Shown in pieces: positions 18,494 to 27,226 of a stretch of DNA of 64,000 nucleotides. The stretch is from positions 1-64,000 of the forward strand of contig NZ_POUD01000011.1 of assembly GCF_003236395.1 (NCBI RefSeq), in the 5' to 3' direction. The position numbers and the translations under genes were made by a program. Positions within the stretch are counted from its first letter, which is position 1. Every line of letters starts with the position of its first letter. The notes below the pieces were generated by a model. It did no database searches, was not told where the DNA came from, and saw only the letters and a list, made by a program, of their open reading frames with translations. The stretch comes from Nonomuraea aridisoli (GTDB lineage Bacteria; Actinomycetota; Actinomycetes; Streptosporangiales; Streptosporangiaceae).

Positions 18494-19171
18494 TCACTCG
18501 TGCTTCGGCTGTCGTACGGCGTCCCAGGCGGCTTGGGCGCCGTCGAGCAGGGTGTCGTCGGTGTAGAGGCCGCGGGTGAACAGTTCGAGCGTGGGCCGCG
18601 TCATGCGGTGGAGCACTTCCGGGCCGAACTCCTCGTAGCCGAGCGCCCGCGCCAGGGGCCGTGCCATCGTCAGCATGGAGAGGCTGATCAGGACGTTGAG
18701 CACGGCCAGCGCCCGCACGTCGGACGACGGGCGCACGGTGCCATCGGCGATCCCGGCGCTGAAGAGCGCCTCCGCCTCGTCCACCAGGGTTCTCGCGAAC
18801 GTGTCGGCGGCGGCTGAGTCTTCCTCGACCGCGCGGACCATGTAGCGCACGTGCAGCCGGTATTCCTCGGGGTCGGACAGGAATTCCCCCAGCAGGTTCC
18901 GCGCCGTGCCGGGTCGTGCGTCGCGGGTCCGGCGGACCAGGACGCGCAGGACGTGGTCGTCGCAGGCGCTTCGCAGCCCCTCCTTGCTGCCGAAGTGGTG
19001 GAAGACCAGGCCGACGCTGACCCCGGCCGCCGCCGCGATGGCCCGCACGTTCGCCTTCCTGAAGCCGTCGCGGGCGAAGTGGGCGATGGCGGCGTTGCGG
19101 ATCCGGGCCTGGGCGGTGAGGTCGTCGGCGTGGAGGTCGTCTCCTGAACTCATGTTCAGCATACTAATCAT
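18494..19171 (-). CDS. TetR/AcrR-family transcriptional regulator
   Basis: The N-terminal helix-turn-helix reads ARIRNAAIAHFARDGFRKAN, VRAIAAAAGVSVGLVFHHFG and SKEGLRSACD, the classic TetR DNA-binding domain. The ligand-binding remainder to residue 225 is divergent. The first ATG gives MISMLNMSSGDDL, and an internal ATG (MSSGDD) is equally possible because neither has a clear ribosome site. An inverted repeat (19144-19159) overlaps the second ATG and is a likely self-operator. The PaaK-like gene lies directly downstream on the same strand. Confidence 0.85.
   Translation of the reverse strand: MISMLNMSSGDDLHADDLTAQARIRNAAIAHFARDGFRKANVRAIAAAAGVSVGLVFHHFGSKEGLRSACDDHVLRVLVRRTRDARPGTARNLLGEFLSDPEEYRLHVRYMVRAVEEDSAAADTFARTLVDEAEALFSAGIADGTVRPSSDVRALAVLNVLISLSMLTMARPLARALGYEEFGPEVLHRMTRPTLELFTRGLYTDDTLLDGAQAAWDAVRQPKHE
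19144..19159. promoter_or_regulatory. Palindrome over the TetR start, probable autoregulatory operator
   Basis: CTGAAC (19144-19149), TCAT spacer, GTTCAG (19154-19159) is a perfect 6-bp inverted repeat that covers the internal ATG of the TetR gene. A related half-site GGTTCAG occurs about 20 bp further upstream of the gene. Confidence 0.45.
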
Positions 19172-19225
19172 CGGTTCAGTCTTCCGGCAAAGCGGGGCGA
19201 TCGTCAGCAGACCGAAGGCCGGGAG

Positions 19226-19843
19226 CTACCGGACGGCGGGCGGCAGGCCGGCCATCGCCGCCTCGGCGGCTCGGGTGACGGCCTCGGGCATGGGGAGCGC
19301 GGCGTCGCCGCGCCGGAGGTTGGCCAGGGCGACGCCGATCACCGCGCCGACCACGGACCCGATGACGGCGTGCGCGCCCAGTTCGTCGAGCTCGTCGGGG
19401 AACGCCTCGGCCAGCGCGTCGGCCCACTCCCGCTGAACGTCGAACAGCCGCCGGAGCGCGACCGCGCGCAGCGCGGGCTCGGTGGCGATGAGCCGGGCCC
19501 GGATCGCGACCAGCTCGTCGTCCGGGGGGATGCTCCACTGCTCGGAGACCGCGAGCCGGTCCATGCCGCGCATGAGCACCTCGCGCAGCGGCTCGCCGGG
19601 CCGGCGAGCGGCGATGATCTCGCGCATCGCCGCGACTCGTTCGGGCTGGTCGGCGAAGACCAGGTCTTCCTTGGCGGGGAAGTACGCGAAGAACGTCGCG
19701 GGCGACAGCTCCGCGGCGGCGCAGATGTCGGCGACCGTGGTCGCGTCGTAGCCGTTCTCGGCGAAGAGCCGCAGCCCCGTCTCGATCAACGTGCGTCTGG
19801 TCCGCAGCTTCTTGCGCTCGCGCAGCCCGAGAGAGGTGTCCAT
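19226..19843 (-). CDS. TetR/AcrR-family transcriptional regulator, divergent from SDR gene
   Basis: The 205-aa product starts MDTSLGLRERKKLRTRRTLI and contains the TetR helix-turn-helix ETGLRLFAENGYDATTVADI, AAAELSPATFFAYFPAKEDL. The C-terminal ligand domain has the QREWADALAEAF and AHAVIGSVVGAVIGVALANL helices. It is divergent from the SDR gene with 75 bp between the starts, and this gap holds two palindromes (19867-19909). A local repressor of the SDR-DoxX unit and of itself is the simple reading. Confidence 0.88.
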   Translation of the reverse strand: MDTSLGLRERKKLRTRRTLIETGLRLFAENGYDATTVADICAAAELSPATFFAYFPAKEDLVFADQPERVAAMREIIAARRPGEPLREVLMRGMDRLAVSEQWSIPPDDELVAIRARLIATEPALRAVALRRLFDVQREWADALAEAFPDELDELGAHAVIGSVVGAVIGVALANLRRGDAALPMPEAVTRAAEAAMAGLPPAVR

Positions 19844-19866
19844 GCCGGCCAGCCTACCGGACTCCC

Positions 19867-19909
19867 TCTGAATTCAGATACAGTCAAAAGTCAGAGAGAC
19901 TCTGACTTT
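19867..19909. promoter_or_regulatory. Double palindromic operator between TetR and SDR genes
   Basis: Two perfect palindromes lie side by side: TCTGAATTCAGA (19867-19878) and AAAGTCAGAG-AGA-CTCTGACTTT (19887-19909, 10-bp arms, 3-bp spacer). They share the TCTGA/TCAGA core. The right one is within 10 bp of the SDR start and overlaps its leader, so TetR binding would block SDR transcription or elongation. Confidence 0.7.
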
Positions 19910-19918
19910 GGAGGAGCT

Positions 19919-20821
19919 ATGGAAATTCTGCGTGGCACCACGGCGTTCGTCACGGGCGGTTCGCAGGGCATCGGCCTGGGCATCGCACGGGCTCTCGCCC
20001 GTCGGGGCGTCCGGCTCGCCCTCGCCGACATCGACCCGCGGGGGCTCGCCGACGCGACGGCGGAACTGGCCACGCTCACCCGCGTGGAGCCCTTCGAGCT
20101 GGACGTACGCGACCGCACCGCCTTCGCCGCGGTCGCCGACGCGGCCGAACGCCGCCTCGGCCCGGTCACGCTGCTGGTCAACAACGCGGGAGTCAACGTC
20201 GGCGCGTTCCAGACGATCGCGAAAGAGGTCACGTACGAGGTGTGGGACTACGTGGTCGGCGTGAACCTCGACGGCGTGAACAACGGCGTGACCACCTTCC
20301 TGCCCCGCATGCTCGGGCACGGCGGCCTCGCCCACATCGTCAACACCGCCTCCGCCGCCGGCCTCGTGGTCTTTCCCGAGCGCAGTTCCGGCTACACCTA
20401 CCACGCCTCCAAGTTCGCGGTCGTCGGGCTGACCGAGGCGCTGCGCCGCGGCTTGCGGGACGAAGGCCACCAGGTCGGGGCGAGCGTGCTCATCCCGGGC
20501 CTGGTCGCCACCCGCGTGGCCGCCAACAGCCTCAAGACGGCGCCCGAGACCGCCATCCCCGCAGCCGACCGCGAGCGCCTGGCCGAACTGGCCGGCACGG
20601 GCGATGCCGCGCTGGCCAGGTACGGTCGCGACATCGACACGGTCGGCGAGATGGTCGTCGACGGCGTCCGCGAGGACCGCCTCTACATCCCGACCGACCG
20701 GCTGGCCGCCGACGCGCTCGCCCAGCGCACCCAAGCCCTGTTGGAGGCCATGCCGACCGGACGCAGCCCCTACGACGACGCGCTCGACACCGCGATGAAG
20801 GCCCGGCGCGGCGGCTCCTGA
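19919..20821 (+). CDS. Short-chain dehydrogenase/reductase (SDR)
   Basis: The ATG at 19919 is chosen because GGAGGAGCT lies directly upstream. A longer upstream open frame would overlap the TetR gene and the operators. The 300-aa product has the Rossmann motif TGGSQGIG (residues 12-19), the NNAG motif (LLVNNAGVN), the catalytic Ser region NTASAAG and Y161-x3-K165 (YHASK). It is a classical SDR using NAD(P)H on an alcohol/ketone substrate. The C-terminal extension after residue 240 is longer than in minimal SDRs. It is controlled most likely by the divergent TetR through the palindromes just upstream. Confidence 0.9.
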   Translation: MEILRGTTAFVTGGSQGIGLGIARALARRGVRLALADIDPRGLADATAELATLTRVEPFELDVRDRTAFAAVADAAERRLGPVTLLVNNAGVNVGAFQTIAKEVTYEVWDYVVGVNLDGVNNGVTTFLPRMLGHGGLAHIVNTASAAGLVVFPERSSGYTYHASKFAVVGLTEALRRGLRDEGHQVGASVLIPGLVATRVAANSLKTAPETAIPAADRERLAELAGTGDAALARYGRDIDTVGEMVVDGVREDRLYIPTDRLAADALAQRTQALLEAMPTGRSPYDDALDTAMKARRGGS

Positions 20822-21007
20822 CAGGAGCCGGGGCCACTGCGCGGGGCCGGTCCGGGAGCGCGTGCGCCGGCTCGGAGCCGCCGAGTGGGCTTCGTCACAC
20901 GGCCGAACTGTCACATTCGTACGGCCCTGACCCGTCCAGCTTACCGAGGCGGCGGCCGGCCGCCGCCTCGACCCCTCGACCGCTTTCCGCTGAACGGAGC
21001 CGTACGC

Positions 21008-21361
21008 ATGGTCATCGCCTACGTCGTCGTCACCGCCATCACGATCGTGCTCAACGCCTGGGCCGCCATCGCCGACTTTGCCAGGGCCAAGGTCGTCCTG
21101 GCCAACTCCGATGCGGTGGGCGTCTCCCACTCGTGGATTCCGCTGCTGGCCGCGCTGAAGGCGGCCGCGGCGGCCGGGCTGCTGCTCGGGCTCCTCGGCG
21201 TCCGGGTCATCGGCGTCGCCGCGGCGGTCGGGCTGGTGCTGTTCTTCACCGGCGCGGTCGCCCTCCACGTCCAGGCCCGCGTGTTCTTTCCCAACATCGC
21301 CTTTCCCGGGGTCTTCCTGGCGCTGGCCATCGCGTCTCTCGTCCTCGCCGCCGCGCAGTGA
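21008..21361 (+). CDS. DoxX-like small membrane protein
   Basis: ATG at 21008 gives a 117-aa protein made almost entirely of four hydrophobic segments (VIAYVVVTAITIVLNAWAA; IPLLAALKAAAAAGLLLG; VIGVAAAVGLVLFFTGAVAL; GVFLALAIASLVLAAAQ) with charged DFARAKVV and HVQARVFF turns. This layout fits the DoxX/DoxX-like family of inner-membrane proteins, whose roles are poorly defined. It follows the SDR gene by 186 bp on the same strand and may be co-regulated, though the GC-rich gap could hold its own promoter. Confidence 0.7.
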   Translation: MVIAYVVVTAITIVLNAWAAIADFARAKVVLANSDAVGVSHSWIPLLAALKAAAAAGLLLGLLGVRVIGVAAAVGLVLFFTGAVALHVQARVFFPNIAFPGVFLALAIASLVLAAAQ

Positions 21362-21440
21362 ACGGGCACGGTCCCCGCGCCGTCCCGTGCGGCCGGCGGC
21401 ACAGGACGGCCGCCGCCCGCTCCGGAGCGGTCCCGGCCGG

Positions 21441-22541
21441 TCAGCCGCTCCGGAGCGCGTTCACGGCCCGCCGGACGTCGCCGTCGTCGTTGAAATGGTG
21501 AAAGCCGACCCGGAGCCGGTCGCCGAGCAGGGTCGCGCGGACGGCGTCCCGGGCCAGCCGCGCGGCCACGGCGTCCGGGTCGGCGACGCGCACCACGGCG
21601 ATGTGGCTCTCGCCGGCTTCGGTCAGCACCTCGGCGCCCAGGTCGGCCGCCTGCGCACAGAAATGCGCGGCGAGGTCCGTACAGTGCCGCTCGACCTGTT
21701 CGGCGTCGAGCCGAAGCAGCAGGTCGAGCGCCGGCAGGGCACCCACCCAGGCCAGCCAGGCGGGCGAGGTGTCACACCGAGCCGCCCCCTCGGCCGGCCG
21801 CAGACTCCCGCCGAAGTACCCGTACGGCGTTGGGGTCGACCGCCAGCTCGGCAGCAGCGGCGCCAGCTCCTCGGCCCGGCCGGGGGAGGTGACCAGCCAG
21901 GCTGCGCCCCGCGGGCACAACATCCACTTGTAACCGTGAACCGCCAGGTAATCGGGCCGCACCTCGCCCATGTGCAGCCTGAGCACGCCCAGCGACTGGG
22001 TCACGTCGACGAACAACCGGGCGCCCACCTCGTCCGTGGCCCGGCGGAGCGCCACCAGATCGGCGCGGTGGCCGTTCAGCGACAGCACCTCGCTCACCGC
22101 CAGCAGCACGGTCCGCTCGTCGAGCGCCGCCACCACGTCCTCGGTACGGGTGCGGCCGTCCCGCGCCGGCACCAGGACGACCTCGTGGTCACCCCCGTGC
22201 AACTGCCGCCAGGGGAAGAGGTTGCTGCGGAACTCCTGGGCCGGCACGACGATCCGGCCGGGCGGGAGCGATTTCGCCACCGTGGCCGCGGCCTCGGCGA
22301 CCGACCCCATGACGGCGATCCGCTCCTCGCCGACACCGAGGAGCCTCGCGACGGCGCTCTTCGTGGCGGCGGGCGCCAGGTCCCAGTCGGACCAGCGGAA
22401 CTCGCCGGCCAGCCAGGCGTCCAGGGCCGACCGCAGCGCCCGCACCACACCGGCCGCCGCCGGCGCGCAGGCCGCCGTGTCCAGCCACGCGCGCTCGCGC
22501 AGCGCAGGGAACTCGGCGCGGAACCCCTCCCGCGTCAGCAT
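21441..22541 (-). CDS. PLP-dependent class V aminotransferase/cysteine desulfurase-like enzyme
   Basis: The 366-aa protein shows the class V fold: RAWLDTAACAPAAAGVVRAL at the N-terminus, LFVDVTQSLGVL (PLP-binding Asp) and the Schiff-base lysine K205 in VHGYKWMLCPRG, followed by RVGFHHFNDDGDVRRAVNAL. Relatives include kynureninase-, isopenicillin-epimerase- and CsD-like enzymes, so the exact reaction is open. It lies 12 bp downstream of the RidA gene in one operon. RidA proteins hydrolyse reactive enamine/imine intermediates made by PLP enzymes, which fits a functional pair. The divergent IclR gene is the probable regulator. Confidence 0.85.
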   Translation of the reverse strand: MLTREGFRAEFPALRERAWLDTAACAPAAAGVVRALRSALDAWLAGEFRWSDWDLAPAATKSAVARLLGVGEERIAVMGSVAEAAATVAKSLPPGRIVVPAQEFRSNLFPWRQLHGGDHEVVLVPARDGRTRTEDVVAALDERTVLLAVSEVLSLNGHRADLVALRRATDEVGARLFVDVTQSLGVLRLHMGEVRPDYLAVHGYKWMLCPRGAAWLVTSPGRAEELAPLLPSWRSTPTPYGYFGGSLRPAEGAARCDTSPAWLAWVGALPALDLLLRLDAEQVERHCTDLAAHFCAQAADLGAEVLTEAGESHIAVVRVADPDAVAARLARDAVRATLLGDRLRVGFHHFNDDGDVRRAVNALRSG

Positions 22542-22553
22542 GCGTGTCCTCCC

Positions 22554-22961
22554 TCAGCCGCCCATGACCGCGACGCCGTCGATCTCCACCAGCAGGTCCG
22601 GCCTGGCCAGGCCCGCGACGACGGCCAGCGAATGCGCGGGCACGTCCCCCGCCGGATACCACCGGTCGAACAGCTCGTCCCGGGCCCGGTAGAACCCGGG
22701 CAGGCTGCCAGTGCCCGCGACGAACGTCGACAGCCTTACCACCGACTCCGGCCCCCGCCCCAGCGTGCCGAGCAGGTCCGCCACGGCCAGCAGCGCGCGC
22801 CGGGTCTGGGCGTACGCGTTACCAGCCGGTTCGCCGGCCCGCACACCCACCTGACCCGAGATGAAGATCAATTCCGCGCCGGCCGGCACGACGGCCAGCT
22901 GCGAATACCGCCCGATGGGCGCAGCGACCCCCGCCGGGCTGAACCGACGAACCGCGGCCAT
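22554..22961 (-). CDS. RidA-family (YjgF/UK114) enamine/imine deaminase
   Basis: The start at 22961 is preferred over an upstream ATG because TGGGAGGAGAC immediately precedes it. The 135-aa protein reads IGRYSQLAVVPAGAELIFIS, GQVGVRAGEPAGNAYAQTRR, VVRLSTFVAG and LLVEIDGVAVMGG, the RidA trimer fold with the substrate Arg region shifted relative to canonical RidA. It probably clears reactive 2-aminoacrylate-like intermediates produced by the PLP enzyme encoded 12 bp downstream. Confidence 0.85.
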   Translation of the reverse strand: MAAVRRFSPAGVAAPIGRYSQLAVVPAGAELIFISGQVGVRAGEPAGNAYAQTRRALLAVADLLGTLGRGPESVVRLSTFVAGTGSLPGFYRARDELFDRWYPAGDVPAHSLAVVAGLARPDLLVEIDGVAVMGG

Positions 22962-23033
22962 GTCTCCTCCCATCCACGCCTTTCCGGGAGCATGGCGGGC
23001 CACCTCAGCCCCTTCCACGCCACGACCGCCGGA

Positions 23034-23066
23034 TTCCGGATAGTCGAAAACCCTCTTGCTCCGGAA
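23034..23066. promoter_or_regulatory. Inverted repeat between RidA operon and IclR gene
   Basis: TTCCGGA (23034-23040) and TCCGGAA (23060-23066) form a perfect 7-bp inverted repeat with a 19-bp gap in the divergent promoter region. It is a plausible IclR-family operator placed to control both directions. Confidence 0.45.
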
Positions 23067-23086
23067 CCCGTCATGGAGGAGTCACG

Positions 23087-23917
23087 ATGACCGAGCCCTT
23101 CACCGCCGACGACGACGGCGTGCTCCAAACCCTGGTACGCGGGCTCGACGTCCTGCGGACCGTTGCCGACATGGACGGCCAGGCCACCGCCAGGACCCTC
23201 AGCCAGCGGCTCGGTCTCAGCCTCAGCCGCTGCTACCACATACTCAGGACCCTCAAGGCCACCGGGCACATCACGCGACTGCCGGGCGGAAAGCTCGGCA
23301 TCGGACCCGGGGGCGCCGCGCTCGGACGGCGGCTGCACGCCGGCTTGGAGCCGCCGCCAGAGCTGTCCGCCGTCCTCACCCGCCTCCACCTGCGAACTCG
23401 GGAGACCGCCTACGTCAGCGGCTGGGTCAACGGCGACATCACACTCCTGCGGTTCGTCTCCGCGGAGCGAGCGCCCGGCATCGGCGGGCTCGACGTCGGG
23501 TACACCGGGGACGTCCACGCCCGCGCCTCGTGCAGGGCCGTGCTCGCGCACCTGCCGCCCGAACAGGCCGACGCCGTGCTCCGCGGCGACCGCCTACGGC
23601 GGCTCACCCCGCGCACCCAGTGTGACCCCGACCTCCTGCACGCCGACCTGACCGCCATCCGGCGGCGAGGCCACGCCGTTGACCTGGAGGAGTTCCGGCC
23701 GGGCCTGTGCTGCGCGTCCGCGCCGTACTTCGACCGCGACGGCCGGCCGGCTGGGTCCTACACGGTCTCGGCGCCGGCCGCCCGTTTCGGCCGCTCCCAG
23801 CGCGACCTCGTCGCCGCCGTACAGGAGGCCGCCGCCGTGGCGACCAACCTCATCGCCGGACGCGGACCCGGCCGCCCGGCCGGTGTGACGCCGGAACGGC
23901 GGACCCGGGCCGGTTGA
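23087..23917 (+). CDS. IclR-family transcriptional regulator
   Basis: The 276-aa protein begins after a clear GGAGG site (TGGAGGAGTCACG). The N-terminal winged helix (residues about 10-75) reads TLVRGLDVLRTVADMDGQAT, SQRLGLSLSRCYHILRTLKA. The C-terminal effector domain contains HARASCRAVLAHLPPEQADA, YFDRDGRPAGSYTVSAPAAR and AVQEAAAVATNLIAG. IclR proteins sense small carboxylates or aromatics and usually control the adjacent divergent operon, here RidA plus the PLP enzyme. Confidence 0.9.
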   Translation: MTEPFTADDDGVLQTLVRGLDVLRTVADMDGQATARTLSQRLGLSLSRCYHILRTLKATGHITRLPGGKLGIGPGGAALGRRLHAGLEPPPELSAVLTRLHLRTRETAYVSGWVNGDITLLRFVSAERAPGIGGLDVGYTGDVHARASCRAVLAHLPPEQADAVLRGDRLRRLTPRTQCDPDLLHADLTAIRRRGHAVDLEEFRPGLCCASAPYFDRDGRPAGSYTVSAPAARFGRSQRDLVAAVQEAAAVATNLIAGRGPGRPAGVTPERRTRAG

Positions 23918-24049
23918 TCGCCGCCCTCCTGGCCGTGCTACTGGCCGGCCAGGAGAGCAGAACCGGCGGTGCTCGTCGTGGCTCGGACGGGCTCTCCGAG
24001 CGCGCCCCGCCACCGGGCCGCCGGGGGCGGCGACACCTGCGGACGCCGG

Positions 24050-24485
24050 TCACGGGGTCGCCATCGCTCTCACTCCCTCGCGGTAGGTGGGGAAGGCCGG
24101 GTCCCAGGCGAGTTCGGTTGTGGCCTTGGCGTTCGCGACCCTGTAGGAGCCCGTGAAGACGGGGTGCAGGTACGGCATGGCCCTGAACACCCACGCGGGC
24201 ACGGCCCTGGGAGTGGGAGCGCCGAGGGCCCGGGCGACCGCGCGGCAGTAGTCGCGCCAGCTGGCGGGCTCGTGGTCGACGATGTTGTACGCCTGGCCGG
24301 GGCGGCCGCGTTCGAGGGCGGCGAGGGTGGCGGCGGCCGCGTCCAGGACGTGGACGCGGGACATGAGACCGCCCTCGGGGATGGGCAGCCGCCCGCGCCG
24401 GATCCGCTCGGCCGTCGGATCGCCGGAGGCCCCGTAGAAGACGCTGAAGCGCAGGGCGCGGGCGATCGGGACGCCGACCGCGCCG
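24050..24485 (-). pseudogene. NAD-dependent epimerase/dehydratase, C-terminal fragment
   Basis: Reading leftward from the IS982 end the frame gives GVPIARALRFSVFYGASGDP, SRVHVLDAAAATLAALERG, AYNIVDHEPASWRDYCRAVA, VFRAMPYLHPVFTGSYRV and LAWDPAFPTYREGVRAMATP. This is the C-terminal half of an extended SDR (NAD-dependent epimerase family: substrate region plus LGW/LAWxPxxP...EG ending). The N-terminal Rossmann half was removed at the IS junction near 24486 and is not found elsewhere in the window. Confidence 0.75.
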
Positions 24486-24870
24486 CTAGACGAGTAAGTC
24501 CTAAATCGGGTCAGTGGTCGTAGGCGATCAGTGATCGGGTGATGGGCTGGCCGGTAGCGCGGTTGTGCCAGATGGCGGCGGCCAGGGCCAGGATGCGCTG
24601 GGCGATGCAGGCCCCGGACCCCTGTCACGGTGCGTGCGCCATGGAGTTCGAGGTCGAGTTGTTCTTTGAGGGTGTCGTTGACCGATTCGATGAGCTGGCG
24701 GATCGGCTTCAGCAAGTGCTCGCCGGGGTGAGGTGTGCGATTGCGGTAGGACGGACGCAGCAGCCGCGCACCTCGTTCGGCCAGGAATGCGTCCAGCTCG
24801 GCGGAGACGTATCCCTTGTCGGCGACGATGAGCAGGCTGATCCGGCGCGCTGGCCGCGCCTGCCGTACGC
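24486..24870 (-). pseudogene. IS982-family transposase, truncated copy
   Basis: The right terminal repeat CTAGACGAGTAAGTCCTAA starts at 24486. Upstream on the minus strand lie ADKGYVSAELDAFLAERGAR, LLRPSYRNRTPHPGEHLLKP and IRQLIESVNDTLKEQLDLEL, nearly identical to the larger copy at 27410. A frameshift near 24620 and loss of the N-terminal about 180 residues make it inactive. The remnant ends around 24870, where a non-IS reading (LTPVWAYLLADRDEAGPWQE on the minus strand) begins that I cannot identify. Confidence 0.8.
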
Positions 24871-25002
24871 GCTCCTGCCATGGGCCGGCCTCGTCACGGT
24901 CGGCGAGCAGGTAGGCCCAAACGGGTGTCAGCGATCGTGTTTGTTGGCGCCAGAGGTGCAGGAGCTCCTGTAGCCGGCGTATGCACTCCTGTGGAGCTGT
25001 CT

Positions 25003-26835
25003 ATGCTCTCGTCCGTGATCAAGTATCGGGTGGGTTGGACGTGGTTCGGCGGCGGGTTGACATTGAGCGGAGCGGCACTGACGGGATGGGCGTACGTCCT
25101 CTGGCACTCGGCGGCACGTGACGCGGACCCGCCGGGTCTCATGACGGTGCTGTTCATCGGAGCGGCGCTGCTGTTCATCGGACTGGTCGTGGCGCAGGTC
25201 CAGGTAGTGGTCACGACCGCGGAGCTCGCGCGAGCCGAAGGCCCGGCGGTGGACAAGGCCAAATGGATGGTGAACCAGGCGGCCGTGATCGTGCGTCGCC
25301 GGGCGTGGATATGCGCGGCGGCGATGGCAATCCTGGCGTTCGGCGGCGGGCAGCGGGCCTTCGCAGCGATCGGGTCGGGGTTCCCCGAGTTCCGGGACTT
25401 CGCCTTCGTCGTGGGCGCGACGATCACGCTGATCGGGCTGACGCTGCATGCGAGTGGCACTCCTGATCACGGTTCGGCCGCTGGGAAGGTCGTGATGGCG
25501 GGGGCGGGCATGGGCACGGCGGCGGCCGTGATGGCGTTGACGTATGTCGCTGCCACGATGCCCCTGTGGACCGAGGCCACCACGGCGAACGAGGCCGCGC
25601 GGCCCGCGGCGGTTCCGGAGACGGTGGGTAAGGTCGCCTGGCGATGGAAGCCACCGGAGGGCGTCCGCGAGCCCGATGTCGTCCCGGCCGGCGGCGGCGT
25701 CGTGGTGCAGGTCCCCGACGGCGTCGTGGCATTGGACACCACAACCGGCCGCGAACGATGGCACTATCGCCGGCCTGGAGCGCGGGCATACGACGTCAAG
25801 GCCTCTCCCGACGGTCGCACGGTGGCCATCGCGTTCTGGCCGGGCGAGAAGGCGGCAAATCAGGCCGACCACCTCGTGGTGCTGGACGCGGCGACCGGCG
25901 AACTGCGGGCCGTACATCCTGACGCATGGGGAGACATTGCCTATTACGCGCAAGACTTACTGTATGGCGTGACGAAGTGGCATGGCCTGTTCGCGCTCGG
26001 GCAGGACATCGCCGTTACCTGGTCAGAGGACGGATTCCGCGTCACCGGATGGGACCTGGACACCTCGAAGGCGCGGTGGCAGCACACGCTTCCCGAGAGC
26101 TGCGTCGAGGCGCCGAGCGTGCTCGATTACCCTCGTAACGCCATGCCTGTCATGCTGCGCGACGTGGTAGCCGTGGCCGCATTCTGCGGGCAGGACCTCG
26201 ACGACAAGCTCCGTCGAGGCCAGCTCGGCCCCGTCGAGCTGCAGGTCACCGTGCTCGGCCTGGACCCGCAGACCGGATCTGAGGTGTGGCGGCACCAGCG
26301 GACGGCAAAGATCGACCTGCGGTTCGTCCACCTACTGCCCTCGGTGGACGCGCAGGCGGTGGCCGTGACCTGGCGCGGCGAGAACCAGCCGAAGGACTAT
26401 GGGATGGTGCTCGCTCAGGCCGACGGGCGGGTGCTCACGGACGACCGCGCCGGGCTCGACGGGTGGGACTTGCGCACCGCGCCATTCACCGGCGAGGGGT
26501 CCCTGACCCTTCCCGACAGCGAGAAGTCCTCGGACTACCGCTGGGAGCCGTTCGAGGCAGGTGAGGTGAGGACGGCCTCGGTATCGGTCGTCGGCCTGGC
26601 CCGGGAAGTGCCCCACCCCACGGCGGACCTCCCACTGGCACGAGCTGTGGTCACGACGAGACCGGATCCGTCCGGCGCGGGCGTCGTGGTCCTCCTCACG
26701 CCGTGGGACACCGGAGACACGCGACGCATCCCGGTAAACTTCGCCTCGCCAGGTGATCCTGTGTCGCTGCTGCTCGCGCCCGGTGCGGTCGTGGTCGTTT
26801 CAGGCGGTGACACGATGGTTGTTGGCCTGACCTGA
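25003..26835 (+). CDS. Membrane-anchored PQQ-like beta-propeller protein
   Basis: The ATG at 25003 is chosen for the GGAG 6 nt upstream. A longer frame would read into IS DNA. The 610-aa product has about five hydrophobic segments in the first 190 residues (e.g. LMTVLFIGAALLFIGLVVAQ; FVVGATITLIGLTLHASG; VVMAGAGMGTAAAVMALTYV) and then a large extracytoplasmic domain. That domain has quinoprotein-like blades: VVVQVPDGVVALDTTTGRER, HLVVLDAATGELRAV, VTGWDLDTSKARWQHTLPES, VLGLDPQTGSEVWRHQ. Such PQQ-like propellers in actinomycetes rarely bind PQQ and more often mediate protein contacts or sensing. Its promoter region directly abuts the truncated IS982. Confidence 0.7.
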   Translation: MLSSVIKYRVGWTWFGGGLTLSGAALTGWAYVLWHSAARDADPPGLMTVLFIGAALLFIGLVVAQVQVVVTTAELARAEGPAVDKAKWMVNQAAVIVRRRAWICAAAMAILAFGGGQRAFAAIGSGFPEFRDFAFVVGATITLIGLTLHASGTPDHGSAAGKVVMAGAGMGTAAAVMALTYVAATMPLWTEATTANEAARPAAVPETVGKVAWRWKPPEGVREPDVVPAGGGVVVQVPDGVVALDTTTGRERWHYRRPGARAYDVKASPDGRTVAIAFWPGEKAANQADHLVVLDAATGELRAVHPDAWGDIAYYAQDLLYGVTKWHGLFALGQDIAVTWSEDGFRVTGWDLDTSKARWQHTLPESCVEAPSVLDYPRNAMPVMLRDVVAVAAFCGQDLDDKLRRGQLGPVELQVTVLGLDPQTGSEVWRHQRTAKIDLRFVHLLPSVDAQAVAVTWRGENQPKDYGMVLAQADGRVLTDDRAGLDGWDLRTAPFTGEGSLTLPDSEKSSDYRWEPFEAGEVRTASVSVVGLAREVPHPTADLPLARAVVTTRPDPSGAGVVVLLTPWDTGDTRRIPVNFASPGDPVSLLLAPGAVVVVSGGDTMVVGLT

Positions 26836-27226
26836 TCGGGCCACTCCGGCCCCGACGGTTTGCTTCCAAGTTCGGCGGAGTTGCGCCACGGGGGCGAGCA
26901 GCATGACATCACAGGCCGGGCGTGCAAATAAAAGCCTCTGGCGCCGCCGTTTGCGGGTGGGCTGTCCCCTCGCTGAGCCGGTCAGATGCGCACACCGCCG
27001 ATGGATCAGCAGGTGTGGTCGTGTCTGCGCCGGGGCCTGCGCGCCCGTGTAGGCATGACCGGGAACCGCATGCCATTGACGGGAAGCATCCGTTCGGCGA
27101 GGTAGCCGTTCTCCCTACGTCAGCAGCCGCTTCAGGGCCGATCTGCTCGGTCGCTTCACCACGCAGGTATGGCCGGTCGGCGGACCGGCGCCACAGAGCC
27201 GGAACCGATCCTTCCAGGCCGAGGTC
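26836..27226. other. Non-coding or scrambled stretch left of IS5 remnant
   Basis: No frame here reads as a recognisable protein. The right part (about 27120-27226) may belong to the IS5-type remnant that becomes clear at 27227, but the frames are broken. Confidence 0.4.

Noticed and set aside
16873..18579. Long plus-strand open frame over the PaaK-like gene
   Set aside because: It is the antisense shadow of the ligase gene; composition is Arg/Gly/Val-rich with no domains, and the minus-strand frame has clear PaaK motifs.
21387..23090. 567-codon plus-strand open frame over PLP enzyme and RidA genes
   Set aside because: Antisense to two genes with strong family motifs and ribosome sites; no domain of its own.
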